A stretch of 29,454 bases of DNA from CAZQIC01 sp964593555 (GCA_964593555.1 CAZQIC010000052.1:1-29454); one strand, 5' to 3'. Positions 8,154 to 15,966 are shown, counted from the stretch's first letter. The notes: generated by a model not told the origin, from the letters alone. Numbers and translations: made by a program.

Positions 8154-8669
8154 TTGCTTGATATACATCTTATCCTTCGGACTCAGAAAAAATTCAAACA
8201 CCGCATTCTTGTCTTTTATTTTTTTCCAAGAATCAACTTGCAGGTCCATGCAAAGAATTCCACACGTTGGGATATTATCAATAGCAAAATCTTTTATCAG
8301 TTGATTAGCAAACTCTGTAAGTCCGGAATTATGACCTATCACAGCGATTGTATTATACCTTTCATCAACTGCTTCAATTTGTTTTAACAAAGTTGCAGGC
8401 GAAGCATGGTAAAGCTCCGATATCCATTCGATCTTTGAAAAATCATAATCAATTTCCTTGCAAAAATGTTTTGCGGTTTGCCTGGTGCGTTTGGCCGGGC
8501 TGGATAGAATAAGATCAAAATTTATTTTTCTTTCTTTGAGTCGTTGAGCCATGATAGGTGCATCCTTGTTGCCCCTGTCATTCAATACTCTGTCGAAATC
8601 ATCCATCGCAGGATCATCCCAGCTCGATTTAGCATGACGTATAATGCATAAACGTTTAGTGGTTGACAC
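8145..8669 (-). CDS. SixA-like histidine phosphatase
   Basis: This is a histidine-phosphatase (phosphoglycerate mutase-like) family member. The motif CIIRHAKSSWDD contains the phospho-accepting H12 next to R11, and a second catalytic-type His occurs in AVIGHNSGLTEF near residue 110. The RHAKS form and 174-residue size fit the SixA-type phosphohistidine phosphatases. The physiological substrate is unknown, since Bacteroidota lack an obvious ArcB partner. The start is GTG at 8669, 3 nt after the stop of the upstream pterin dehydratase gene, so the two are probably co-transcribed. Confidence 0.85.
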   Translation of the reverse strand: MSTTKRLCIIRHAKSSWDDPAMDDFDRVLNDRGNKDAPIMAQRLKERKINFDLILSSPAKRTRQTAKHFCKEIDYDFSKIEWISELYHASPATLLKQIEAVDERYNTIAVIGHNSGLTEFANQLIKDFAIDNIPTCGILCMDLQVDSWKKIKDKNAVFEFFLSPKDKMYIKQSR

Positions 8670-8672
8670 GGG

Positions 8673-8909
8673 CTATGCGTTTACAATTTTATCAATAGCC
8701 GCAGCCAGCTTACGGTCTCTGTCTGTTATGGTGTTCCCCGCATCATGCGTATTGAGCGATATCTCTACTTTATTATACGTATTGCTCCAATTGGGATGAT
8801 GGTTCATTTTTTCTGCGATCAAAGCTACCTTTGTCATAAAAGCAAAAGCCTGTATAAAATCCGGAAACTCAAAAGTTCTGGTTATTGAATTGTTTTTTTC
8901 TTGCCACAT
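8673..8909 (-). CDS. 4a-hydroxytetrahydrobiopterin dehydratase (PCD/DCoH)
   Basis: Pterin-4a-carbinolamine dehydratase recycles oxidised tetrahydropterin produced by aromatic amino acid hydroxylases. The 78-residue protein has the full family signature: E33-K-M-N-H37-H38-P39-x-W, then VEISLNTHD with H55 and D56, and ITDRD. It is shorter than many homologues (about 95-110) because the N-terminal extension is missing, but all catalytic-site residues are present. It lies upstream of the sixA-like gene with a 3-nt gap. Confidence 0.92.
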   Translation of the reverse strand: MWQEKNNSITRTFEFPDFIQAFAFMTKVALIAEKMNHHPNWSNTYNKVEISLNTHDAGNTITDRDRKLAAAIDKIVNA

Positions 8910-8957
8910 GTATTTTTTATTTATAATTTAAGTCTACAAAAAATCTGCCAATCTATT

Positions 8958-9923
8958 TTACTCGGTCATGCTTATCCAAATATCGTGTTCTTGTTCGATT
9001 AAGCCGATATCAATTCGTTCGGATTCTTTTAGTATATCTTCTCCTTGTTTATAGTCAGAGATTAGTCTGTCATAGACGTTAGTTGCCTTGTATATTCTTC
9101 CATAAAAATAGCGAAAGAAAAAGAGGTCATCTAATGTTTTGATGTTCTTTGGAATATTGTTTTGTTGTATTTTTTCCAATGCAGTACATTTACGTAACTC
9201 AGGAAAATAGACCCAGTATAAATCAAGGGTATCATTTTTTCTAGCCTCAACAGGGCAAATGCCTATTATTCTTGTTTCGGAAACCAATCGATCATTATCA
9301 AAGAAAAAATCTTCTTTTATTTTGTATCCAATTATTTTAATGGATGTGTCTCTCACCATGTTTGAATCTTCTTGAGAAAATACATCATCATTGGCTTTAT
9401 ATTTAGTGAGCTTTTTATTTGCAATATTTTTACTTAAAACATTGAAAAAATAATTGTTCTCAAAAAGAATAGGATTGTCTTTAGGTTCGATCACTCTCCA
9501 AAGTCTTTTTGACCAAACTACCATACGTTCGCTTAAAAAAGAATATTGTATGTACCCGTCGGAATTATAAATTAAACTATACGGAGAAATATTTAAAAGT
9601 TCTATTGGTTTTTCCTTAGGTATTTTAGGAACTATGCGTTTGACTACAAATGGGTTTTCATATACCCGTTGGGCCCTTAACCTGCCGGTGGAATCCCATG
9701 CAGTCCATTTGCCGGAACGACAATTATTCTCAAAATTTCCTTCTGCTTTTTTTTGTCCGTTAGGGTAATAAGAAATATATGATCCATTCAACCTGTTTTG
9801 GGTTGTTTCGTAAAAACACTTTACGTTGGCGTCCTGGTATTCCTTTTTCTTTTTTGTTTCTGAAATGAATGAAACAAAAAAGACGGAGAATAAAAATAAA
9901 ACTAAAAAAAATATTTTTTTCAT
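8958..9923 (-). CDS. secreted protein with YwqK/MORN-variant repeat
   Basis: The 321-residue product starts with a signal peptide or membrane anchor (residues 4-20, very hydrophobic). It then has a YwqK-type MORN-variant module at about 45-90 (LNGSYISYYPNGQKKAEGNF and GKWTAWDSTGRLRAQRVY). The remaining 230 residues have no domain I recognise. MORN-variant repeats in Bacteroidota are common in secreted or surface proteins, and the database label toxin-antitoxin YwqK antitoxin is not functional evidence. Its ATG overlaps the stop of the upstream FGE-like gene by 4 nt (ATGA), so the pair is translationally coupled. The protein encoded at 28862-29431 has similar repeats. Confidence 0.72.
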   Translation of the reverse strand: MKKIFFLVLFLFSVFFVSFISETKKKKEYQDANVKCFYETTQNRLNGSYISYYPNGQKKAEGNFENNCRSGKWTAWDSTGRLRAQRVYENPFVVKRIVPKIPKEKPIELLNISPYSLIYNSDGYIQYSFLSERMVVWSKRLWRVIEPKDNPILFENNYFFNVLSKNIANKKLTKYKANDDVFSQEDSNMVRDTSIKIIGYKIKEDFFFDNDRLVSETRIIGICPVEARKNDTLDLYWVYFPELRKCTALEKIQQNNIPKNIKTLDDLFFFRYFYGRIYKATNVYDRLISDYKQGEDILKESERIDIGLIEQEHDIWISMTE

Positions 9924-10786
9924 TTTTTATGAATTGTCCAACGTCTCAAAATTAGTTTTGCTAGATTGGTTTCATCTATTACAGGGCTGTCTTTTACATT
10001 TTCCTTAATATATCTAAAAGAGACATTTCTATAACCTTCTCGTTTGCGGTGTGTGTAGGAGAAGCAATTAAGTAGTTTATCGTGCTGATATAAATATGAA
10101 TTTCCCATAACAACTATTCTATCAATCCACATAAAGTAGTCGTTGGGATCGGCATTTTTGTAATATTCAGGTTCATCAAAATTGTCACCATGATAGAGAT
10201 TGTAAAAAGTATGGACTTTGTTAAAGTCTATAGGATTATATCCTTGCAGATCCATAAGCCAATCAGAATACTTTTGGTTAAAGTCATTGGGAATTTTATT
10301 TGTCTTTAAATAATTATAAGCCGCTAGCCATTCAATTGCCAGGGGAAGCCGATAAATGAATGTAATACTATCCTTAGGGTTATCTTTTAGGGTTTTCCAT
10401 TTGCAGAATTCCATAGCATTTTCAAAGGAAATACCAAGGGCAGGGTAACTTTCGTATGATTTGTCTGTCATGTATTTTTTATACGTTTCTACAGATGTCA
10501 TTGTAGAATCTGGTAAGGGACTGCGATAAAAAAAGGGGAAAGTGGTGTCTCTTTTGTAGTTTGCTAAAAAGTCTTTGTATTCTCCAAGCGTGACAAATTT
10601 ACTTATTTGAAACTCTTTTGTTTCCATTTTAGAGCTTGTTCGGGATTCATCTCCAATCAATTGGTATGGATATATTGTTTGAGCCGAAATTTTTATCAAA
10701 TTTTCTTTAGAACTAATAACTGTATAGCTTGATAAAATACAAATAAGTATAAAGGAAAAAAGTAATAAAATATTTTGTCGTTTCAC
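9920..10786 (-). CDS. secreted protein with degenerate FGE-sulfatase (SUMF1/GldK-like) domain
   Basis: The 288-residue product has an N-terminal hydrophobic segment (about 5-25) followed by landmarks of the formylglycine-generating-enzyme-like fold. These are the entry motif ISKFVTLGEYKDFL (61-74), YPALGISFENAMEFCKW (114-130), YRLPLAIEWLAA (145-156), and a tail resembling the family C-terminus (MWIDRIVVMGNSY and YRNVSFRYIK). The strong GGS/GFR signature is eroded, so enzymatic activity is doubtful. GldK of the gliding/type IX machinery uses this fold non-enzymatically, which is one possible analogy. It is the first gene of a coupled pair with the MORN-like gene. Confidence 0.65.
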   Translation of the reverse strand: MKRQNILLLFSFILICILSSYTVISSKENLIKISAQTIYPYQLIGDESRTSSKMETKEFQISKFVTLGEYKDFLANYKRDTTFPFFYRSPLPDSTMTSVETYKKYMTDKSYESYPALGISFENAMEFCKWKTLKDNPKDSITFIYRLPLAIEWLAAYNYLKTNKIPNDFNQKYSDWLMDLQGYNPIDFNKVHTFYNLYHGDNFDEPEYYKNADPNDYFMWIDRIVVMGNSYLYQHDKLLNCFSYTHRKREGYRNVSFRYIKENVKDSPVIDETNLAKLILRRWTIHKK

Positions 10787-11114
10787 CTTGTTCTTATTTG
10801 ATAATAAGTTGTATTAAACTAAAAATAGAATAATTATATATGGGAAGCAACAGTTGAATTGCTATATTTTTTTAAAAAAATTCAAAAAACACTTGACTCT
10901 TACCCTGCGTGGCTAACGGAAAGCCAAATCCTGAATACGCATTATTTATGAGCAAAGCAATGAAGTTTTTTGCTGATACTCAGCTTAGCTAGAGTTTTCT
11001 TAATTGCCTATTGATTACTGTTTACTGCATACTGTCACAAATTGCTTACTGCGCTCTATCTACTGCTTGCTGTCACAAATTGCCTACTGTTATATTGCGT
11101 ACTGCCTATTGAAT
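10787..11114. other. 328-nt intergenic region with degenerate short repeats
   Basis: This spacer lies between the start of the FGE-like gene and the stop of the L,D-transpeptidase gene, both on the minus strand. It contains no convincing gene. It holds a perfect 5-bp triloop palindrome GCTGA-TAC-TCAGC at 10972-10984 and the degenerate ACTG-rich tract listed separately. No TAnnTTTG box was found in front of the FGE-like gene. Confidence 0.6.
11004..11112. repeat. degenerate tandem repeat rich in TTGCYTACTG
   Basis: The tract is built from variants of an (A/T)TTGCYTACTG-type unit. It includes a 20-nt direct repeat starting CTGTCACAAATTGC at 11032-11051 and 11070-11089, with one mismatch and a 38-nt period. 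Plus-strand reading frames through it encode Leu/Cys/Tyr-rich low-complexity peptides and are rejected as genes. It lies just 3' of the L,D-transpeptidase gene. Confidence 0.75.
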
Positions 11115-11702
11115 TTAAAATATCCAAAACAAAACGGGAGTTTTTTCATCCTTTATTATCGGGTCTATTTTCAGGAACATATCATTTGATATGCAGGGGC
11201 AACCCCATCCTTCGGGAGAACCAGAAGGATACACTTCATCATTACTTACCATATCCCATGAATGAAAAACGATTTCGCGTTTTACCGAATTGTTATTCGT
11301 TGGTTCAAGGCCATGCATTGCATAATTAATATTTACTCCCCAATTACTATAGCCGCGCTTACCTAATTTGTATTTTCCTTTTGAGCTACAATGGCTGTCG
11401 GGCACATTACTGAATTTAACATTTTCTTTACTTTGATCTGAGCTCCAGCTATTGGCGCAGCAGCCATGACTGCATAAACCTGATAATACAATGCTGTCCT
11501 TTTTAAAATCCCATACAAATAATCTCTTTTTACCCGAGTGCAGACTCATGTCTACGAGGATGCAATAGCTGGTATTAAGTCCGTTTGCTTTATTGTATTT
11601 GAGCGCTTCTTTTGCTTTTGCTGCAATATCGACACCTGCTTTTGCGGGTGGAGTATTACATTCCAATTGAAATAAAAGGAGGATAAATATTGGGCGTTTC
11701 AT
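11115..11702 (-). CDS. L,D-transpeptidase-like protein (YkuD_2 / murein L,D-transpeptidase catalytic domain family)
   Basis: The 195-residue product has a hydrophobic N-terminus (about 4-14), so it is probably exported. Its catalytic domain is of the YkuD_2 type: INYAMHGLEP, EIVFHSWDMV with H147, and SPEGWGCPCIS with C168 as the likely nucleophile and C170 nearby. This family is predicted to cross-link or edit peptidoglycan in the periplasm. The ATG at 11702 is chosen over an upstream in-frame ATG at 11765, because the shorter form begins with a proper export signal and the extra 21 residues fall in a CAAC-repeat spacer. The Cys after FQLE is a weak lipobox candidate. Confidence 0.82.
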   Translation of the reverse strand: MKRPIFILLLFQLECNTPPAKAGVDIAAKAKEALKYNKANGLNTSYCILVDMSLHSGKKRLFVWDFKKDSIVLSGLCSHGCCANSWSSDQSKENVKFSNVPDSHCSSKGKYKLGKRGYSNWGVNINYAMHGLEPTNNNSVKREIVFHSWDMVSNDEVYPSGSPEGWGCPCISNDMFLKIDPIIKDEKTPVLFWIF

Positions 11703-11734
11703 CAAATAAAATTTCAATTTATAAAGGAACTGAT

Positions 11735-11778
11735 AACCATCAACTAACAACCAACCAACGATCAACCAATAACAACTA
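11735..11778. repeat. CAACNAA-type low-complexity repeat
   Basis: The spacer between the glyoxalase-like and L,D-transpeptidase genes consists of repeated CAAC/CCAA units, for example CAACTAACAACCAACCAACG. The tract slightly overlaps the last codons of the upstream gene. It resembles low-complexity spacers common in this group and has no sign of coding. Confidence 0.65.
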
Positions 11779-12138
11779 CTTCTTATGATACTTGTTAAAT
11801 ACTAGTTTATTCTCAAACGGATCCGACACCTGCATTATTGTGGCATTCCATGGAGCTTCTTCCAATCCGGGCTTATTGTATTTGTATTTTTTTGCTAAGA
11901 GTTTCTTGTGAAGGGCTTTTATTTCATTATAATGAATAAAAACTTTTGATCCCGGAGTGCAATCTCCATAATGCTCGCTTAAATGGAGAGTAATATGCTC
12001 CTTTGAAATTTGTGTATATAATGGTGTTTTCCCTCCACCGTCTTTCCAATCGGTTTTAAATCCTAACCATTTTATGTAAAATTCATTGGCCTTTTTTACA
12101 TCGAATATTCTTAATACGGGTATCACTTTTGTATCCAT
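11776..12138 (-). CDS. glyoxalase/bleomycin-resistance superfamily (VOC) protein
   Basis: The 120-residue product shows the single-domain VOC layout of two beta-alpha-beta-beta-beta units. The first begins VIPVLRIFDVKKANEFYIKWLGFKTDW and the second is ALHKKLLAKKY then ATIMQVSDPFENKLVFNKY. H54-region ITLHLSEH and the C-terminal DPFENKLVF are the typical positions for metal or ligand residues. The substrate cannot be assigned; in Bacteroidota, proteins of this form are usually annotated bleomycin resistance without functional proof. A 14-bp perfect palindrome lies 38 nt upstream of the start. Confidence 0.85.
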   Translation of the reverse strand: MDTKVIPVLRIFDVKKANEFYIKWLGFKTDWKDGGGKTPLYTQISKEHITLHLSEHYGDCTPGSKVFIHYNEIKALHKKLLAKKYKYNKPGLEEAPWNATIMQVSDPFENKLVFNKYHKK

Positions 12139-12175
12139 AGCTTTATTTTATAATGTTGTTAAAGATATTAATGAA

Positions 12176-12189
12176 TGAGATTAATCTCA
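12176..12189. promoter_or_regulatory. 14-bp perfect palindrome upstream of the glyoxalase-like gene
   Basis: TGAGATTAATCTCA is a perfect 14-bp dyad centred about 44 nt upstream of the VOC gene start. It is flanked by near-symmetrical ATTAAT blocks at 12167-12172 and 12194-12199. The size and position fit an operator for a dimeric regulator, but no regulator gene is adjacent. Confidence 0.35.
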
Positions 12190-12249
12190 ATTTATTAATC
12201 TATCCTCAGTTACATGTTTGTTTATAATTAAGAGCAGGAGGGAGGAGAC

Positions 12250-13044
12250 TTATTTTTTCTCGTAAACAGTAGTCAGGTTTTTTTCAAAGGCAGGGAATGC
12301 CACCGTGATGAACCAATCCTCTTTGAAGTTTAGTAATTTTTTAGCTGCATTTTCCATAAACTTCATATGTCCTGCAGTTTGATCATTAATTGAAAAATGT
12401 GTGTCTTTAAAAAGCACTTCAATAACAATGCAATCGACAGATTGCAGATCAACTTTATAAGTACGTATCAGGGTTATTTCCTCCCATAAAATTTTTGTTT
12501 TTACATTTTCAATGTCAATAGTAAATCCGGTTTCTTCATAGGAAAAAATTCCGTCCAGGTACATACGTTGATCTTCCTGTGGTATAGCCTGAACTTTGTC
12601 TAACAGATCTATAAGATTAAAACTATCCGAAAACCATATTCTTGGATGCTCATATAATATTGCTGTGCCAATAAAAACAATATAACTTATGATGAGCATT
12701 GGCAATCCTTTTCTAAGATTCATATCTCCGAAAATTGTAGCAACTCCGAGGAAAATAAATATGGAGGCAATACTGAAAATGAACAGGCAGTTGAAAGATG
12801 AGAAGGGTAGACGTATCAGCCTTTGTTTAAAAGGAACTTTGTCCAGCGACGCGAATTGAGAATGTTTATCTAAAAGACCATACCCCAGCCAGCTTGCCGG
12901 AAATAAAAAAATGACGAGGAGTGCAATGTTCTGATCAAATCGTACATTTCCACTTATCAGCAAGTCAACAATAGCTATCCCCGTTATCGCAAGGAAGGGG
13001 AGAATTATTATGGTGGCTAAAGACCTTGAAAAGGGGAAGTTCAT
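12250..13044 (-). CDS. hypothetical membrane protein with C-terminal soluble domain
   Basis: I do not recognise the family. The 264 residues contain four predicted membrane helices at about 10-30, 39-57, 86-105 and 113-131, arranged as two hairpins. A soluble domain of about 125 residues follows. That domain has alternating beta strands (IFSYEETGFTIDI, TKILWEEITLIRTYKVD, DCIVIEVLFKDTHFSIND), giving an overall pattern like YcxB-like or PH-like domains that follow two to four membrane helices. It is followed by the VOC gene and preceded by a 187-nt spacer with no clear promoter box. Confidence 0.7.
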   Translation of the reverse strand: MNFPFSRSLATIIILPFLAITGIAIVDLLISGNVRFDQNIALLVIFLFPASWLGYGLLDKHSQFASLDKVPFKQRLIRLPFSSFNCLFIFSIASIFIFLGVATIFGDMNLRKGLPMLIISYIVFIGTAILYEHPRIWFSDSFNLIDLLDKVQAIPQEDQRMYLDGIFSYEETGFTIDIENVKTKILWEEITLIRTYKVDLQSVDCIVIEVLFKDTHFSINDQTAGHMKFMENAAKKLLNFKEDWFITVAFPAFEKNLTTVYEKK

Positions 13045-13231
13045 GTATTAAGACTTAACCTTTTGTATTATCCATTTTCCCTCTTGGTTGAGTTGAAAAT
13101 ATGGATAATGTCTGGGCGGGTGAAACGTAATCATCCCTAAAATTAGTAAAATTATGTTTTACTCGGAAGTTCTATCTTTTCTACCATAGAGAAAGTAATA
13201 GGGTTGTTCCCGGTGTTAAGTAGATTTTTGT

Positions 13232-13582
13232 TTATTTGAACCAACAATATTTATCCATCGAGTCTCGAGTTTTTAATATAATATATTCCCCATCATAACC
13301 ATCGAATTCTTCATTCAAATTATTCCAATCTATCTCTTTGTCCGGGTTATAACAAGAAAGATTAAATACTTTGTCGGCAATTAGCTCTCCTGAGTTATCG
13401 TTATATATTTTACAAGCCATTGTGCCAGCCTGTTTGTTAATACTGTCAATTAAGAACCAGCTTCCTCCATCACTATCTCCGATCCAAAAAGCTGATTCGG
13501 GAATTCCTTTAACTCGTTGCGGTTGGTTACTGCAGCTATAAAATAAAAATGTTAGTGCAGAAATTATAAATAGCCTTTTCAT
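13232..13582 (-). CDS. small hypothetical lipoprotein
   Basis: The 116-residue product has a type II signal peptide ending in a lipobox (LFYSC, Cys17), so it is a predicted lipoprotein. The mature part is acidic and Trp/Asp-rich (FWIGDSDGGSWFLID, IDWNNLNEEFDGYDGEYIIL) and matches no family I know. It begins immediately after the fabG stop with no gap, so it is probably expressed on the fabG transcript. Confidence 0.72.
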   Translation of the reverse strand: MKRLFIISALTFLFYSCSNQPQRVKGIPESAFWIGDSDGGSWFLIDSINKQAGTMACKIYNDNSGELIADKVFNLSCYNPDKEIDWNNLNEEFDGYDGEYIILKTRDSMDKYCWFK

Positions 13583-14329
13583 TTACGTCAACATTCCGCC
13601 GCAAATAGATATTACCTGTCCTGTAATATAACCAGACAGGTCCGATCCAAGGAACATAGCAAGGTTAGCTACATCTTCAGCAGTTCCGCCGCGTTTTAAC
13701 GGAATACTTTGTTTCCATTGTTCAACTACTTTAGGGTCTAACGCTGCAGTCATTTCGGTTTCAATAAAACCCGGGGCAATAGCGTTGCAACGGATATTGC
13801 GTGAGCCTAATTCCAACGCAACAGATTTTGTAAAGCCTATTATACCAGCTTTACTTGCGGAATAATTTGTTTGTCCGGCATTGCCTTTGACACCAACAAC
13901 AGAACTCATATTTACAATAGAACCTTTACGCTGCTTTAACATTGGGCGTTGTATGGCTTTTGTTAAGTTAAATATAGATTTAAGATTGGCATTCATCACT
14001 TCATCCCATTGCTGTTCTGTCATGCGCATCAATAAATTATCGCGTGTAATACCTGCGTTATTTATTAATATATCCACAGTTCCGAAATCTGTAACAACAT
14101 TATTCACTAATTCTTCAGCAGCTTTAAAGTCGGCTGCATCTGAACGATAGCCTTTTGCTTTTATTCCGAGAGCAGCTAATTCGTTTTCTAATGCCTGTCC
14201 TTTTTCTACAGATGATAAATAGGTGAAGGCAATATTGGCTCCGTGTTTTGCAAAAGTTTCTGCAATGCCTTTTCCAATGCCTCTTGATGCTCCTGTTATA
14301 ATAGCTGTTTTTCCTTCGAGTAATTTCAT
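13583..14329 (-). CDS. fabG: 3-oxoacyl-[acyl-carrier-protein] reductase
   Basis: This NADPH-dependent reductase of type II fatty-acid synthesis is a classical short-chain dehydrogenase of 248 residues. The cofactor motif TGASRGIG is at 12-19 and NNAG at 90-93. The catalytic triad is S143 (MSSVVG), Y156 and K160 (YSASK), and the C-terminus YITGQVISICGGML is typical of FabG. The sequence fits the FabG subfamily closely. An alternative role in polyhydroxyalkanoate or biotin-precursor synthesis cannot be excluded. A possible promoter is about 100 nt upstream. Confidence 0.93.
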   Translation of the reverse strand: MKLLEGKTAIITGASRGIGKGIAETFAKHGANIAFTYLSSVEKGQALENELAALGIKAKGYRSDAADFKAAEELVNNVVTDFGTVDILINNAGITRDNLLMRMTEQQWDEVMNANLKSIFNLTKAIQRPMLKQRKGSIVNMSSVVGVKGNAGQTNYSASKAGIIGFTKSVALELGSRNIRCNAIAPGFIETEMTAALDPKVVEQWKQSIPLKRGGTAEDVANLAMFLGSDLSGYITGQVISICGGMLT

Positions 14330-14433
14330 CTGTATTTTTTATAGGTTATTAATGGTCAGGTGGAACTCGCATGTCCTTGTATAAAATTACCTTAAGGCGC
14401 ATACTCGTTTCATAATGTTGATTTTGCGTTATT

Positions 14434-14441
14434 CAAATATA
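14434..14441 (-). promoter_or_regulatory. putative Bacteroidota -7 promoter element for fabG
   Basis: On the minus strand the sequence reads TATATTTG, an exact TAnnTTTG match. Transcription would begin near 14427, leaving a leader of about 98 nt before fabG. No clear TTTG is seen at the expected -33 position. Confidence 0.35.
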
Positions 14442-14660
14442 ATATAATTCGGGTATGTTATTTCATTGGTGTATCATAAAAATATTGTTAGCAATAATTC
14501 ACGTCCAGGGGGCGAAGTTCGCAGAGAAAAACAAAGGAGCTAAGTTGATGGCAGGGCAGAATTTTATTTGCTTGGAGTGCGTAAGCCATGACAAAACGCG
14601 ATGCCCGAGGTGCCTGTGAGTAAGCAATCGTTTTGTCTTGACTTTTTGCTCGACAGATAA

Positions 14661-14719
14661 CTCGCTCAAAAGTCCGCTGGACTTTTGCCGCTTTTTTGGT
14701 TCAAGCAAAAAAGTAAGAA
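14661..14719. repeat. dispersed 59-bp double-hairpin repeat, family B, copy 1
   Basis: The 59 bp are identical to 25600-25658 except for one base (G versus A at position 16). It holds two palindromes in series: AAAAGTCC-GCT-GGACTTTT, then CTTTTTTG-GTTCAAG-CAAAAAAG. It starts CTCGCTC and ends AAGTAAGAA. Confidence 0.9.
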
Positions 14720-14725
14720 TAAATA

Positions 14726-15442
14726 TTAAGTACTAGAAATTAAAAATACGGCTGGTCTTTTATTAATATCAATTTTCACTTTTTTCCACTCACTAACGCA
14801 GCAGGTATAAACATATTCCGTTTCAAGAGTCAAATCACAAGCTATGCACAACTGTGTATTACCCTGGCAGGCACTTAAAATATCTTCCAGCACTTGCTGG
14901 TTACGGTACGGTGTTTCAATAAAAATTTGTGTCTGGTTTTTTTGACGGGAAGTATTTTCCAGCTCTCTTAATTTTTGTACTCTTTCGCTTTTCCCTTTTG
15001 GTAAATAGCCATGAAAGGTAAATTGTTGTCCTGTAAAGCCCGAAGCTATTAATGCTAATAGGATAGAGGAGGGGCCCGTAAGCGGTACCACTCTTATGTT
15101 TGCAACATGCGCAGCTTGTACAATATTAAAACCAGGGTCTGCAATAACGGGGCAACCTGCTTCGGAAATAATACCAATATTTTTTCCTTTTTTTGCTGAG
15201 TCTAAATAGTCTTTTGTTTCAATGGCTTTGGTATGTTCATTTAGCTCATGAAAAACCAATTCATCTATACTTTTTTTTATTCCTGCTTTTTTCAGGAATC
15301 TTCTGGCAGAGCGAATCTCTTCAACAATGTATTCATCAATAGTATTGATAACTGTTTTTACCAATGGAGGAATAACATTATCCACGTCTCCATCGCCAAG
15401 TGTGTTGGGAATTAAATAAAGGGTTCCTTTGGTATTGCTCAT
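14726..15442 (-). CDS. SAM-dependent methyltransferase, RsmI-like tetrapyrrole-methylase fold
   Basis: The 238-residue product belongs to the tetrapyrrole methylase/RsmI superfamily. The central region SEAGCPVIADPGFNIVQAA (about 93-111) and VVPLTGPSSILLALIASGF align with 16S rRNA 2'-O-ribose methyltransferase I. The N-terminus (LYLIPNTLGDGDVDNVIP) departs from the canonical RsmI start LYLVATPIGN, and the E-D-T-R motif is replaced by EEIRSARRFLKKAG. This suggests a Bacteroidota RsmI paralogue with a possibly different substrate. Its ATG overlaps the stop of the upstream phosphatase gene by 4 nt. Confidence 0.8.
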   Translation of the reverse strand: MSNTKGTLYLIPNTLGDGDVDNVIPPLVKTVINTIDEYIVEEIRSARRFLKKAGIKKSIDELVFHELNEHTKAIETKDYLDSAKKGKNIGIISEAGCPVIADPGFNIVQAAHVANIRVVPLTGPSSILLALIASGFTGQQFTFHGYLPKGKSERVQKLRELENTSRQKNQTQIFIETPYRNQQVLEDILSACQGNTQLCIACDLTLETEYVYTCCVSEWKKVKIDINKRPAVFLISST

Positions 15443-15912
15443 GCTTTTACTTGTTCAATGCCATCTACAATTACATCACAGGCCTTATCCAATAGCATAA
15501 ATACATTCTCAAAACCCTGCTCACCTCCAAAGTATGGGTCGGGTACGGACATATTTGTATCTGGATAAACACGGTTCAATATCATTTCTACTTTTTGTTT
15601 GTCGGAATGGTCGCGGGCCAATTCAATTACATCATTGTAATTGGAAGTATCCATTACAAAGATCCTGTCGAAATCATCAAAGTCTCTTTTGCTGAATTGT
15701 CGTGCTTTTAGTTTTGAAATATCAACTCCATGTAATTTTGCATTTTGTGCAGAGCGTTTATCGGGACCTTCGCCGGTATGGTAATTGGATGTACCTGCGC
15801 TATCGACAACAATGTGGTTTAGTCCTTTTTGTTCAAGCTTGTGCCTGAGTATTCCTTCTGCAAGTGGCGACCTGCAGATATTTCCAAGACATACCATTAA
15901 TATTTTGTTCAT
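15439..15912 (-). CDS. low-molecular-weight protein-tyrosine phosphatase
   Basis: The 157-residue protein has the C-x5-R phosphatase loop at the N-terminus (VCLGNICRSPLAEG, C8 and R14) and the general-acid loop VPDPYFGG with D125. DSAGTSNYHTGEGPDKR is also typical of the family. Such enzymes often regulate bacterial tyrosine kinases involved in polysaccharide export, but no kinase or polysaccharide genes are visible here. It is downstream of dnaA and coupled by a 4-nt overlap to the methyltransferase gene. Confidence 0.94.
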   Translation of the reverse strand: MNKILMVCLGNICRSPLAEGILRHKLEQKGLNHIVVDSAGTSNYHTGEGPDKRSAQNAKLHGVDISKLKARQFSKRDFDDFDRIFVMDTSNYNDVIELARDHSDKQKVEMILNRVYPDTNMSVPDPYFGGEQGFENVFMLLDKACDVIVDGIEQVKA

Positions 15913-15966
15913 TTTTTGATCAACTATTAAATGCTAAAAATATTTTTCTAAAGTCCACTCAAGCAT

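Larger units (their letters stand above)
14330..14725. other. 396-nt intergenic region with promoter and dispersed repeats
   Basis: This spacer separates fabG from the RsmI-like methyltransferase gene, both on the minus strand. It contains a possible fabG promoter at 14434-14441, a small GCGAA-G-TTCGC palindrome at 14512-14522, and the 59-bp family B repeat at 14661-14719. A 69-codon reading frame across the repeat is not considered a gene. Confidence 0.65.

Noticed and set aside
11004..11329. Plus-strand frames over the ACTG-rich tract and the L,D-transpeptidase gene
   Set aside because: They encode low-complexity Cys/Leu/Tyr peptides from the repeat and are antisense to a well-supported gene.
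14499..14708. 69-codon minus-strand frame between fabG and the methyltransferase gene
   Set aside because: It runs through the family B repeat and the start has no promoter or ribosome-binding support. The composition is unlike a real protein.
14690..14720. Possible tRNA T-arm (GGTTCAAGC) in the family B repeat
   Set aside because: The bases belong to the loop of the second hairpin, and no acceptor, D or anticodon stems surround it.
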